Shown here: positions 14,044 to 21,737 of the stretch, piece by piece
Layout of the letters: each line of letters starts with the position of its first letter
How positions within the stretch are numbered: position 1 is the stretch's first letter
NCBI GenBank assembly: GCA_934229275.1
Contig: CAKQDN010000026.1
Span: forward strand, 1 to 25,156
Length of the DNA stretch: 25,156 bases
Reading direction: 5' to 3'
Origin: an uncultured Clostridia bacterium
Lineage (GTDB): Bacteria > Bacillota > Clostridia > Christensenellales > Pumilibacteraceae
The notes under the pieces: generated by a model
Database searches by the model: none
The model's input: only the letters and a program-made list of their open reading frames with translations
What the model was told of the DNA's origin: nothing
Program-made: the position numbers and the translations under genes

Positions 14044-15108
14044 TTACTCGACGCCGTAGAAGAACTCGTTACCGCTTTGCGCGTTGACTTTTTTCTCCCC
14101 TGTTGCTCCGTTCTTTTCGATATACGATTCCATTTGCTCGCGTTCGAGATAGGACGTGTCGCAAGTGAACGGATTGACGTACTTGGGATTCGTCACGCCG
14201 ATATAGAATTTATTATTGGTAACCGCGCAGCCCGTTATCGACCAACTGCTTTCGAACGCCTGAGCGCCGTCCAGCGTTCCGATAAGTCCGCACACGTTGT
14301 GATAGCCCTTGAACTTTGAATCCGTCACTCTGCATTTTGCGAGGTTGACTTTCGCTCCGGCGCGCAGATTGCAATGTCCGATTATCGAGCCGAGACGAAT
14401 GGAGAAATTGGCAGGCGACGCGGAAATCTCGCAGTTATTGAAAACCAGACGCTCGCCGGTGAAAATGCCGCCGATCTGTCTGCCGACGACAAAGCCCGAC
14501 CACGATCCGGTGGTCGTAAGCACGGCATTCTCGAAAGTAACGTTTTTGACCGTGAGCGTTGTGTTGAGCCGTCCGAACATAGCGCACAGATTTTTCGAGT
14601 CGCCGTCGGCAATGCCTTTCCCGTCCAGCGTCAGACCGACGATTTTATGAGCCAGCCCGTCGATCGTGAGCGAAGAAACGCTTTCGTCAAGGTCGATCGG
14701 AGTCCAAACATAGCCGCTGATATCTATATTGTCGCCGAGATAAATCGTTTTGCCCGACATCGATTTTTTGGAAAGTTTGGACGTATACGGCGCGGCAGGC
14801 GTGTATGTGTTCGTCATAATCGCGTTAAAGTTTTTAAGTCCGTCGGCGGTCTTAACGGTGATTTTCGAAGTTTCGGCGTCGGAAACGAGTATGCCGTTTG
14901 CTATAAAATGAGCGGTGCGCTCACGTTTTATTTCCTCTCCGCATTCGGTGCAGGTGTAAACGTCGAATACGCCTTCGTCTGTCGTTATCGTGGTTTTATC
15001 GGTTGCCGTATTCTCGTCGTGAACGTGCTTCTGCGAACACGCCGTAAATGCGAGCATACACACGGCAAGTATTGCACAAGAGATAACTGTCAGCGTTTTT
15101 TTCATCAT
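14044..15108 (-). CDS. Surface lipoprotein, beta-helix-like, with zinc-ribbon-like N-terminal module
   Basis: 354 residues. A type II signal peptide ends in the lipobox LAFTAC (Cys at about residue 24), so the mature protein is lipid-anchored outside the membrane. 'KHVHDEN ... VYTCTECGEEIKRERTAH' (about 27-68) is a His/Cys segment like the short CxxC modules found in many gut Clostridia surface proteins. The rest (about 100-320) has repeated beta-strand turns such as 'LTVKNVTFENAVL' and 'LVFNNCEISAS', typical of a right-handed parallel beta-helix. No catalytic motif is recognised; adhesion or glycan binding is possible. The start has AAGGAG 5 or 8 bases before the tandem ATGs. Its promoter, gene and terminator form a complete cassette between the 81-bp inverted repeats. 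Confidence 0.7.
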   Translation of the reverse strand: MMKKTLTVISCAILAVCMLAFTACSQKHVHDENTATDKTTITTDEGVFDVYTCTECGEEIKRERTAHFIANGILVSDAETSKITVKTADGLKNFNAIMTNTYTPAAPYTSKLSKKSMSGKTIYLGDNIDISGYVWTPIDLDESVSSLTIDGLAHKIVGLTLDGKGIADGDSKNLCAMFGRLNTTLTVKNVTFENAVLTTTGSWSGFVVGRQIGGIFTGERLVFNNCEISASPANFSIRLGSIIGHCNLRAGAKVNLAKCRVTDSKFKGYHNVCGLIGTLDGAQAFESSWSITGCAVTNNKFYIGVTNPKYVNPFTCDTSYLEREQMESYIEKNGATGEKKVNAQSGNEFFYGVE

Positions 15109-15143
15109 GGCTTCTCCTTATTTATTTGACTTAATATATGATA

Positions 15144-15172
15144 ATTCTACCACAAATTACCGCTTTTGTCAA
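15144..15172 (-). promoter_or_regulatory. Promoter of the lipoprotein gene
   Basis: On the minus strand TTGACA (15172-15167), 17 bases, TAGAAT (15149-15144). It lies inside the inverted-repeat-bounded segment. Confidence 0.7.
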
Positions 15173-15237
15173 TAGAAACAAAATTTGTTTTTCTATTTTG
15201 ACCGCATTTAAAGTTTACGGGAGGGTGGAGTCCGGGT

Positions 15238-15318
15238 GCAATTATAAATTGCTTCCCGCTTTGGCTACGAATAGTCCACCGGACTATTCGCTTAACGCGT
15301 CGCGCCCCTCCCCTACAA
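15238..15318 (-). repeat. Right arm of the 81-bp perfect inverted repeat
   Basis: Reverse complement of 13621-13701 over all 81 bases. It forms most of the non-coding gap of 15109-15623 together with the repeats that follow. Confidence 0.9.
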
Positions 15319-15371
15319 TGTAGCACAAACTGATTGCGTTTACAAACAAGGTTTAATATCCTGCAATACAA

Positions 15372-15473
15372 AAGCAGAAAAACCAACCTTAATATTAACG
15401 TACACCTAACCCAAAAGTTTTTTGCCTGCTTTTTTACAAAAAAGTATGGCGGACAGTAGGTAGTGCCCTGTCC
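15372..15473. repeat. Inverted AAGGTTGG arm, T/A unit and GGACAG-N11-CTGTCC repeat
   Basis: AAGCAGAAAAACCAACCTT (15372-15390) is the reverse complement of the arm at 13.4-13.5 kb. It is followed by a T/A unit (15406-15447: CCCAAAAGTTTTTTGCC plus a TTTTTTACAAAAAA palindrome) and GGACAG (15451-15456), 11 bases, CTGTCC (15468-15473). Confidence 0.75.
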
Positions 15474-15510
15474 CTACAAGAAGAAGCCAAAAGTGCGTCT
15501 ATCAATCACT

Positions 15511-15554
15511 CCTAGCACAAAAGTTTTTTGCCTACTTTTTTACAAAAAAGTAGG
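15511..15554. repeat. T/A unit adjoining the operon terminator
   Basis: CTAGCACAAAAGTTTTTTGCC followed by the perfect palindrome TACTTTTTTACAAAAAAGTA. It abuts the terminator hairpin at 15553-15578 and supplies its T-rich tail on the minus strand. Confidence 0.75.
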
Positions 15555-15578
15555 CGCCCGAACGAAAATTCGGACGCC
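15553..15578 (-). terminator. Terminator of the SipW/TasA-like operon
   Basis: GGCGCCCGAA (15553-15562) pairs with TTCGGACGCC (15569-15578) with one G-T wobble and a 6-base loop; a TACTTTTTT tract follows on the minus strand. It is 45 bases past the last stop codon. Confidence 0.8.
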
Positions 15579-15623
15579 ATGCTGTTTTTGATTGTAAGGC
15601 TTGCGCCTGTTTAACGATTTTGA

Positions 15624-17402
15624 TTACGCTTTAACTACAGTGTACCAAGTATCGCTGCCGTGTACTTCGGAAACAACTGTGTATCCTTCTGCAACGAAAT
15701 TTCCGTGCGGATTTTCGCTTGCGCTGTCCGAGGGATCGAAGTTGACGAAAGTACCGCCGGTGATAGAAATCTTAGCGGAGCCGTCTTGCCAAGCCGAATC
15801 GATACAGTTAATAAGGAATTTATAGCCGTATCGCGGATCACTGTACGGTTCGCAGGCAAAGAAACCGCCGTTAATGATAAGCGTTCCTTTCTGAACCTGA
15901 ATAGCGGTGCCGCCGCCATAGTAGTTACCGCCGTTAACGGTAAGAGTTGCTCCGTTACGAACGTTTATTCCGTAACCGCCGTTGACACCGGTGTCGATTC
16001 CGCCCTCTTCGGTTGCATTGATGGTGGTGTTCGCATCAACGATAAGGGCACAGAAATTTTTATTATTATTTCCCATGTTATCGGGCGAAACGATTTTTGC
16101 GTTGAGATTAAGCGTAGTAGGCGCGGATACGATCAGTCTGTCTTCAACCTTATCGATATCATTTACATCGGTAACATCCCAAGGCTTAATGTTCTTTTTT
16201 ACTTCAACGTTGCCGCCGGTTGTGAACACGTTCTTAAGAGCGGCTGCGGTTTCGGGCTTAGCCACAACGGTGTACCAAACGTCACCGTTGGACTGTTTTT
16301 TCTCCACAACGGTGTAGCCTTCTGCCACAACGATTTTGTTGGGATCTACATCGTCGCCATTAGCAGGATTCTGATTTACGAACGTACCGCCGTAAACATT
16401 GATTTTCGATTCGCTGCTATTTTTGACATTAAGAACATAGTATTTTCCGCCATAAGTACATTCGCTCTTGAAGAAGCCGCCGTAGATATTGACGGTTCCG
16501 TCGTGAGCATAAACGGTGGAGTTTCCGAGTCCGTTTGCGTCGCCGCCTACGGTAAAGGTTCCGCCGTAGATATTAACGGTTGCGCCGTCCCAAGCAGAAA
16601 CGCAGAGGTTATCTCCGCCTTCGCCTCCGTCGTATACGCCGGAAACGATATTAACAACGGTATTTGCACCGGTTGCTTCAACGACTCTGTCGTTGGGATT
16701 AAGTCCGATTGCGCCTTCGGTGAGAGTTACTTCACCTTCGGTAATCTGATTGACTACGCTTCCTGCGTTTTCGTCATACTTGTTGTCGATGCTGTCGTAT
16801 TCTACGGGCGCCTGCGTTGCGTATACGCTGACTGCGATATTCGCTACCGACAGACCCATATATTCGTTGCCTGCTTCTTCGTTCATTTTAGCCGAAAGAG
16901 CAATGGTGTCGTACGCCACATTGTCGGTCGTGCTTGCTTCGAGCGTGTTGGCAAGGATAGTGGAGCCGTATGCGCCGGTCTTGGCAGGAAGTTCTTCGCC
17001 GTTTTTGGTGACTTTTGCGGTGAAGGAGATAACTTCGAGCAGTTTTACGTCGCCGGTTGCGCCGGAAAGCGTAACTCTGTATTTAAGCGCGAGGTTGCCG
17101 TTGTTCACGATACGGAGCAGGGGCAGTTTGTAGGTGCAGCCGGGTTCCCAAAGGATATTTGCGTCTGCGACCATTTCGCCTGCCGCGTTAGTTTTGATAA
17201 ACGAAAGGGTTTTGCCTTCTGCGGTAACCCATTCGTCGCCTTCCTGCATTTCGAGAGCGACGTCGAGCGTACCGGACTGAATGGTGTTTACGTTGGTTTT
17301 CGCTTCGTCGGTGAACCAAGCGAAGGTTGCTCCTGCAATCAGGCTGACGCAAAGAGCGATAGCGGCGATTGCCGGAACTATGATTTTTTTAATACTTTTC
17401 AT
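15624..17402 (-). CDS. TasA-like exported protein with two C-terminal beta-helix modules
   Basis: 592 residues. The N-terminus has a SipW-type signal peptide ('KKIIVPAIAAIALCVSLIAG' then ATFAWFTDEA), expected to be cut after the ATFA region, and a TasA/CalY/camelysin-type beta-sandwich to about residue 210 ('EVISFTAKVTKNGEELPAKT'). The C-terminal half is a beta-helix-like array with repeated strands of the form V/I-N-I/V-x-GG-x-F/Y: VNIYGGTF, VNIYGGFF, INVYGGTF, LTVNGGNYY, LIINGGFF, ISITGGTF. Two copies of a closing module (GGTFVN ... VAEGYTVV ... WYTVV) occur, near residues 340-385 and 545-592. Last gene of the operon, 45 bases after the paralogue at 17448, with an AGAGGA ribosome site. Predicted matrix fibre or adhesin. 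The TasA-family assignment rests on signal and domain pattern; fibre formation is inferred. Confidence 0.75.
   Translation of the reverse strand: MKSIKKIIVPAIAAIALCVSLIAGATFAWFTDEAKTNVNTIQSGTLDVALEMQEGDEWVTAEGKTLSFIKTNAAGEMVADANILWEPGCTYKLPLLRIVNNGNLALKYRVTLSGATGDVKLLEVISFTAKVTKNGEELPAKTGAYGSTILANTLEASTTDNVAYDTIALSAKMNEEAGNEYMGLSVANIAVSVYATQAPVEYDSIDNKYDENAGSVVNQITEGEVTLTEGAIGLNPNDRVVEATGANTVVNIVSGVYDGGEGGDNLCVSAWDGATVNIYGGTFTVGGDANGLGNSTVYAHDGTVNIYGGFFKSECTYGGKYYVLNVKNSSESKINVYGGTFVNQNPANGDDVDPNKIVVAEGYTVVEKKQSNGDVWYTVVAKPETAAALKNVFTTGGNVEVKKNIKPWDVTDVNDIDKVEDRLIVSAPTTLNLNAKIVSPDNMGNNNKNFCALIVDANTTINATEEGGIDTGVNGGYGINVRNGATLTVNGGNYYGGGTAIQVQKGTLIINGGFFACEPYSDPRYGYKFLINCIDSAWQDGSAKISITGGTFVNFDPSDSASENPHGNFVAEGYTVVSEVHGSDTWYTVVKA
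16963..17402 (-). repeat. Long direct repeat, copy in the distal TasA-like gene
   Basis: This 440-base 5' part of the gene aligns without gaps to 18778-19217 (offset 1815). Two uninterrupted identical runs are 16963-17041 (79 bases) and 17320-17390 (71 bases). The encoded first 147 residues differ at 13 positions by my count. Confidence 0.9.
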
Positions 17403-17447
17403 AATTATTCCTCTGTTTTATTCGATTTAAGGTATAATTCTTGTCGA

Positions 17448-19217
17448 TTACTTGGAAACGGTGTACCAGGTGTCTTCGCCTACTTTTTCGGAAGTAGTAG
17501 TGCAACCGGCGCCGAGCACGATTTTTCCGGTTTTGGCGTTCACGGGATCGACCACGGTTACGCCGGGCTCATAGTTTCTGAACGAGCCGCCGTTTACGGT
17601 AATGGTGCAACCGGCAGTTGAGCCGTCCTGATGATTGAGAACAAAGTTAGTTACGTTTGATGCGCTTGCGGTTTCGAATTTGCCGCCGTTAATCACAACG
17701 GTTGCCTTGCTTCCGCTGGCAGTACTGGTCATAACGTAAATGCAGGCAGTTTCTTTGCTCGTTCCGTAGAAGTGACCGCCGTTTATCGTGAGTTTGCCGA
17801 AGTTACCGACTCTTACGGCGGAAGTAACCTTATTGTTAAAAGATTCATTCGATCCGATAACCGCACCGGTCTGCGCTTCGCTGCTGTCGTTTATGGTAAG
17901 TTTACCGCTCTTGCCCGCGATATTGAACACGCCGCCGTTGTTAGGTTTAACACCTTCCGCGTATTCGAGTTTAACAGAGTGTCCGTTAAGGTCTACGACG
18001 TAAGTCTTTCCGGAGAGATAGATTTCGTTGGTCACGACAACGTCTTTGGTAAACTTGAAGTAACCTTTTAAATTTCCCATGAGATAAGCCTGATCCCCGG
18101 TAGAGATAAGATAAGGTTCATCCTCGGTTCCTTTACCCGCTCCGTCTATCAGAGTGAACGGTGAGAAATCGGTGGTCGTGAACGTAAGTTTTCCGGTCGA
18201 AGCATCGTAATAGTACTCGTTCGCTTTACTAATATCTCTTACTCTTGAAACCAACGTCATTGTTTTATCTTTGTGATAGAACGACATAACGTTGAGATTT
18301 TTGTCCATCTGCATGGTAATCGTGAAGTATTTGCCTTCCGCTGCGGTGACTTTTTCTCCGTTCTGATCGACAAGGCTGATATCCATGCTTATTGCATTGG
18401 CACCGGTAACGATTTCTATATTAGCGGGTGCAGTGGCGGCCTTTTTGGTAAGCGTAAGTTGAGCAGCGTCCGTGCTTCCCTCGGGAGCAGTGAGCGTTAA
18501 GGTGGGATTCTCTTCGCTGTCTTTAAGAACGGTGTTGCCTTCCGTTTTTACGGTTGCGTTAGCGAAAGTAAATTCGCCGGCGTCTTTATCGTAGTCGTTT
18601 CCGTTGCTGTCGTATTCGTACGAAGCCTGCATTGCGAAGACTTGCACATAAACGTTGCCGACAGAAAGACCCTTATAGTCGTTACCTGCTTCTTCACTCA
18701 TTTTTGCGGTGATTTCGATGGTATCGAACGCTTTAACGTCGCCGGTTGCGGGAACGAGCATGTTCTCGGCGATTACCGAGCCGTATGCGCCGGTCTTGGC
18801 AGGAAGTTCTTCGCCGTTTTTGGTGACTTTTGCGGTGAAGGAGATAACTTCGAGCAATTTGAGGTCGCCGGTTGCGCCTGCGAGCACGACGCTGTATTTA
18901 AGAGCGAGGTCGCCGTTGTTTACGACGCGGAGCATGGGCAGATTGTAAGTGCAGCCGGGTTCCCAAAGGATATTTGCGTCTGCGACCATTTCGCCTTCCG
19001 CGTTAGTTTTGATGAACGAAAGGGTTTTACCTTCTGCGGTAACCCATTCGTCGCCGTCCTTCATTTCGAGCGCGACGTCCAATTTTCCGGACTGAATTGT
19101 GTTTACGTTGGTTTTCGCTTCGTCGGTGAACCAGGCGAAGGTTGCTCCTGCAATCAGGCTGACGCAAAGAGCGATAGCGGCGATTGCCGGAACTATGATT
19201 TTTTTGATGTTTTTCAT
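17448..19217 (-). CDS. TasA-like exported protein with one C-terminal beta-helix module
   Basis: 589 residues, paralogue of the gene at 15624. The first ~200 residues (SipW-type signal peptide and TasA-like domain) are nearly the same. The middle (about 215-360) is different: a Thr/Ala-rich region and a segment ending 'GKLTFTTTDFSPFTLIDGAG', which resembles a ZU5/autoproteolytic-like or bacterial Ig-type beta domain. The end (about 370-589) is beta-helix-like with LTINDSS, LTINGGHFYG, VVINGGKF and ITVNGGSF strands and one closing module ending 'GEDTWYTVSK'. It follows the 212-residue TasA-like gene by 68 bases; that gap holds a TATAAT-like box on the minus strand but no clear -35 box. Export by SipW, then assembly outside the cell, is the expected fate; binding target is unknown. 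Confidence 0.75.
   Translation of the reverse strand: MKNIKKIIVPAIAAIALCVSLIAGATFAWFTDEAKTNVNTIQSGKLDVALEMKDGDEWVTAEGKTLSFIKTNAEGEMVADANILWEPGCTYNLPMLRVVNNGDLALKYSVVLAGATGDLKLLEVISFTAKVTKNGEELPAKTGAYGSVIAENMLVPATGDVKAFDTIEITAKMSEEAGNDYKGLSVGNVYVQVFAMQASYEYDSNGNDYDKDAGEFTFANATVKTEGNTVLKDSEENPTLTLTAPEGSTDAAQLTLTKKAATAPANIEIVTGANAISMDISLVDQNGEKVTAAEGKYFTITMQMDKNLNVMSFYHKDKTMTLVSRVRDISKANEYYYDASTGKLTFTTTDFSPFTLIDGAGKGTEDEPYLISTGDQAYLMGNLKGYFKFTKDVVVTNEIYLSGKTYVVDLNGHSVKLEYAEGVKPNNGGVFNIAGKSGKLTINDSSEAQTGAVIGSNESFNNKVTSAVRVGNFGKLTINGGHFYGTSKETACIYVMTSTASGSKATVVINGGKFETASASNVTNFVLNHQDGSTAGCTITVNGGSFRNYEPGVTVVDPVNAKTGKIVLGAGCTTTSEKVGEDTWYTVSK
18778..19217 (-). repeat. Long direct repeat, copy in the proximal large TasA-like gene
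   Basis: Partner of 16963-17402; identical runs are 18778-18856 and 19135-19205. The repeats are in the same orientation, so recombination between them would delete 1815 bases and fuse the 5' part of one gene to the 3' part of the other. Confidence 0.9.
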
Positions 19218-19285
19218 TTCTTTTCTTTCCTTATATTATAACATTTAGCGTTGCTATAATTTATTTTCGGAATATTCGGCTGCTA

Positions 19286-19924
19286 TTATTCGGCTACACG
19301 CTGAACGGCGGTAACGATCATATCGAACTTGACTTCCAGATTCTGAGCCTTATTGTTGGTTTCGTCTGTCGTGACGTTTTCAAATTCGATTTTGATTTTG
19401 AAAACTTTGGCAGCGTCGTTTTTAGCCATTTTACCGCTGACTATTTCGACGAGATTGCCGTCACCGTCCTGAATATAATCGGACAGATATTTTCCCGTTG
19501 CGACTCCGTCAACGTAGACCTTCATCTGCTTAGCAAGTTCGTTGCTTACCGACGTCAATTTAAGGCATACCTTATAGTCGAACGCAACGCTGCCGTTATT
19601 GGACAGTTTCATGGTTGCTTCGTACGAAGACGTGGGCGCGACGAGCTCGTTTTCTCCGATGCCGAACACGTTCTGAGTGTTGGGCGCCGAAAAATCCTTG
19701 AGAGTGTTGTCTTCTTCGGACTTCTGATAGCCGGTCACTTCGTCAAGGCGATACTTTTCGAGGTGCGTACGTTCGAGTTTGAGTTGAAGCGTTCCTGCCT
19801 GCAAGTGGTTTTCCACTTTGGCTCCGCTGCTGAACAACGCATACGTTCCGGCAACCAGCAGAACCGTGCACATCATGATCATGAGTGCGGACACAAGCAC
19901 TGCTCTTAACTTTCTTTTTGCCAT
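19286..19924 (-). CDS. Short TasA-like SipW-dependent exported protein
   Basis: 212 residues. N-terminal 'RAVLVSALMIMMCTVLLVAG' followed by TYALFSSGAKVENHLQAGTL is a SipW-type signal and the first strand of the camelysin/TasA fold (compare GTWAAF ... ASGTLDL in B. subtilis TasA). 'SSYEATMKLSNNGSVAFDYKV' (21 residues if joined: SSYEATMKLS, NNGSVAFDYKV) is the conserved N-N-G-S-x-A-x-x-Y strand pair of the family. There is no C-terminal addition, so this is the closest in size to classic TasA (261) and CalY. It lies between the 59-residue membrane protein and the large paralogues. Predicted main fibre subunit or minor subunit; the sequence does not decide between them. Confidence 0.78.
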   Translation of the reverse strand: MAKRKLRAVLVSALMIMMCTVLLVAGTYALFSSGAKVENHLQAGTLQLKLERTHLEKYRLDEVTGYQKSEEDNTLKDFSAPNTQNVFGIGENELVAPTSSYEATMKLSNNGSVAFDYKVCLKLTSVSNELAKQMKVYVDGVATGKYLSDYIQDGDGNLVEIVSGKMAKNDAAKVFKIKIEFENVTTDETNNKAQNLEVKFDMIVTAVQRVAE

Positions 19925-20009
19925 TGTTGTTTTAATCCTCCTGTTCAGATTTATCTTTTTCGAGCGCGGAAGACAGGCAATTGCCGCTTCCTGCGCACGG
20001 TCGGATACT

Positions 20010-20189
20010 TTACTTACGGGCGTCGGCTTCCGCCTTTGCCTCGTCTTGTTTTACCGCGGCTTCTTTTTTAGCCTTTCTTGCTTTGGCGCGGTCAATTTCT
20101 TCGATGACTACGTCGCGAACCACTATGGCTACGCACACGACCGATATTACTATCGCAATAATGATGAACACTTTAATTAACGTATACAT
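20010..20189 (-). CDS. 59-residue single-pass membrane protein of the TasA-like operon
   Basis: A small gene with a strong GGAGG ribosome site 8 bases before the ATG at 20189. The product begins MYTLIKVFIIIAIVISVVCV, a membrane helix at about residues 5-24, followed by a highly charged tail (RAKARKAKKEAA, then KQDEAKAEADARK) likely to be a cytoplasmic helix by the positive-inside rule. I do not recognise a family. It sits 63 bases after the SipW gene and 85 bases before the 212-residue TasA-like gene, and is co-directional. SipW here also has a charged coiled-coil cytoplasmic tail, so a partnership with SipW or an assembly-factor role (like TapA by position, not by sequence) is conceivable but inferred. 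Confidence 0.7.
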   Translation of the reverse strand: MYTLIKVFIIIAIVISVVCVAIVVRDVVIEEIDRAKARKAKKEAAVKQDEAKAEADARK

Positions 20190-20252
20190 TATATGTTCCT
20201 CCTGCTGTTTAACAGCCTGAATTTACGCTTTATCTCCGTCATCGGGAGTTTT

Positions 20253-21158
20253 TTACTCGTCGTTCCGATTATCGGAGTTTTGCTGCTCGGTTTGGGCGAC
20301 GGGCTGATTGTTCTGAGCCTGTTGCATTTGTTCGAGTTGTTTGCGAAGCCGTGCTATTTCGTCGTCCTTTTCAGCCTTTTCGGCTTCCTTTTTAGCCTTT
20401 TTATCGGCGTTTATGACCGATATGATTTTAATCGTTTCGAACGCTATCACGATGAGGCAGGGAATAATTATTATAAACACCAATCCCCACGGACTTTTCA
20501 TTGCGTACACGAGCAGTCCCAAAAGGTAACTCTGACCTTCGACTTTACCTATTATATAGTTGAAGCCGTCTTTCGTGGTGTCGATGACCTGCTGTCCGAC
20601 CGTTTCCGCGCTCGCCTTGTTGTCGCCTTCGAGCGTGATTATGTATCCGCCGCCTTCTTTTTCTTTTATAGAAACGATACGGTGCGTTACCACCTTGTTC
20701 GCGCCGGAAAGTTGATCCCACTGGAAGGTGAGAACGTCGCCCACGGCGAGTTTCGCGCACCACGCGTTAAGCGCAGTCTGATCGTCGGGCGTGGGTGCGG
20801 TTTTGATGAACACGCAACTTTTTACGGGGATACTCTTGATTTTAAATTTGCTGACGTCGGTCTGATCGCTTTTTTCCATCGATCCGGACATAACGAATCG
20901 CAGTTGATAACCGAACACGGTCGCCGTTCCTTCGCTGGTTTTCTTTGCCGCGACGGTGACGCCGAGCACGAACAGAGCAAAAGCGATAACCAGCACGAAC
21001 AGCACGTCGAGTGCTATTCTAAGCACTTTTTTTGCCGTTATCTGCCACGGTTTCAATTCTTTTGCGACTGCGTCGGTGCCACCGGGTTGGTTTTGCCGAG
21101 CGCCGTTATTCTGTTCGCCGTCTTTATTTTCGAGCGGCTGCTTGTCGTCGTCTGCCAT
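20253..21158 (-). CDS. SipW-type (ER-type) signal peptidase I
   Basis: 301 residues. The catalytic Ser lies in 'LRFVMSGSME' (about residue 95) and the His that replaces Lys in ER-type peptidases in 'KVVTHRIVSI' (about residue 158). The conserved 'LEGDNKASAE' (near 175) supplies the third box. Membrane segments at about 47-70 and 215-240 place the catalytic domain outside. In B. subtilis SipW processes TasA and TapA, and the TasA-like genes here form the same operon. Unusual: a disordered Asn/Gln-rich N-terminus of about 35 residues and a C-terminal cytoplasmic coiled coil of about 50 residues ('EKDDEIARLRKQLEQMQQAQ'); SipW itself has an extra cytoplasmic C-terminal function in biofilm control. 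Its AAGGAG site and ATG follow the 158-residue gene by 14 bases. Confidence 0.88.
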   Translation of the reverse strand: MADDDKQPLENKDGEQNNGARQNQPGGTDAVAKELKPWQITAKKVLRIALDVLFVLVIAFALFVLGVTVAAKKTSEGTATVFGYQLRFVMSGSMEKSDQTDVSKFKIKSIPVKSCVFIKTAPTPDDQTALNAWCAKLAVGDVLTFQWDQLSGANKVVTHRIVSIKEKEGGGYIITLEGDNKASAETVGQQVIDTTKDGFNYIIGKVEGQSYLLGLLVYAMKSPWGLVFIIIIPCLIVIAFETIKIISVINADKKAKKEAEKAEKDDEIARLRKQLEQMQQAQNNQPVAQTEQQNSDNRNDE

Positions 21159-21172
21159 TCTCTGCTCCTTAT

Positions 21173-21649
21173 CTACAGCGTTGCGATCAGTTCGATGTCG
21201 AACGACGCCTCCGCGCCCTGCGCTTCGTTACCGGTTTGCAGAGGCATACTGTACTTAACGGTTATTTCGGTTGCGCCTTTTCCGAGCGAAATTTCTCCGC
21301 CGAGAAGTTCGGCGAGTTTTTTACTACCCTCGGCAAGATTTTCGCCGTCGGTGGTTATTTCGACGTCGATATAATCTTTGATTTTTCCGTCGCCGACGAA
21401 TTTAAGCACTATCGAATAGTCCTTCGCGTTTTCCGCTTTAAGACGAATGACGTACTGTTTTTCCGTACCGGGACAGATGTCCGTAAAATCGACTTTAAGG
21501 TTTTCGGTCGTATTTCCGTCAAGAGTAATCTCGATGTCCGCCGCCTGCTTTTCGTCGGTTTTCTTGTCGAGAGTAGCCCAAATGAGGATGCCGACGAGCG
21601 ACATCACTATCAGAAGACATATCAAAATGTAAGCTGTGGTTTTTTTCAT
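21173..21649 (-). CDS. Membrane-anchored TasA/camelysin-like protein, first gene of the operon
   Basis: 158 residues. A hydrophobic segment at about 5-27 ('AYILICLLIVMSLVGILIWA') is followed by DKKTDEKQAADIEI, without the A-x-W/F cleavage pattern of the other three family members, so it probably stays as an anchor. The outer part ('ICPGTEKQYVIRLKAENAKD ... YSIVLKFVGDGKIKDYIDVE') has the P-G-x-x-x-x-Y and N-x-x-x-x-Y strand pattern of the TasA/camelysin fold. A fibre anchor or base role is plausible. The ATG lacks a good ribosome site; an AAAGGA site sits 5 bases before another ATG in a different frame about 20 bases upstream. Promoter 21708-21737 makes this the first gene of the operon. Confidence 0.65.
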   Translation of the reverse strand: MKKTTAYILICLLIVMSLVGILIWATLDKKTDEKQAADIEITLDGNTTENLKVDFTDICPGTEKQYVIRLKAENAKDYSIVLKFVGDGKIKDYIDVEITTDGENLAEGSKKLAELLGGEISLGKGATEITVKYSMPLQTGNEAQGAEASFDIELIATL

Positions 21650-21707
21650 TCCGATTCTCGAACAACATTAAATTCCTTTCGTAACGTATGCACTGAAAGG
21701 TATAATT

Positions 21708-21737
21708 ATTATATATCGTAAGCGTGTATTCTGTCAA
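21708..21737 (-). promoter_or_regulatory. Promoter of the SipW/TasA-like operon
   Basis: On the minus strand TTGACA (21737-21732), 18 bases, TATAAT (21713-21708). The leader is about 50 bases. The 21738-21881 stretch upstream of it, after the LysR stop, shows no gene or clear operator. Confidence 0.7.

Noticed and set aside
13621..15318. Insertion sequence with terminal inverted repeats
   Set aside because: The enclosed gene is a lipoprotein, with no transposase motif; called an inverted-repeat-bounded cassette instead.
15660..17621. 653-codon open frame opposite the TasA-like gene
   Set aside because: Very long, but it is the mirror of a strongly supported secreted protein and its translation is Cys/Phe/Val-rich without domain signals or a ribosome site.
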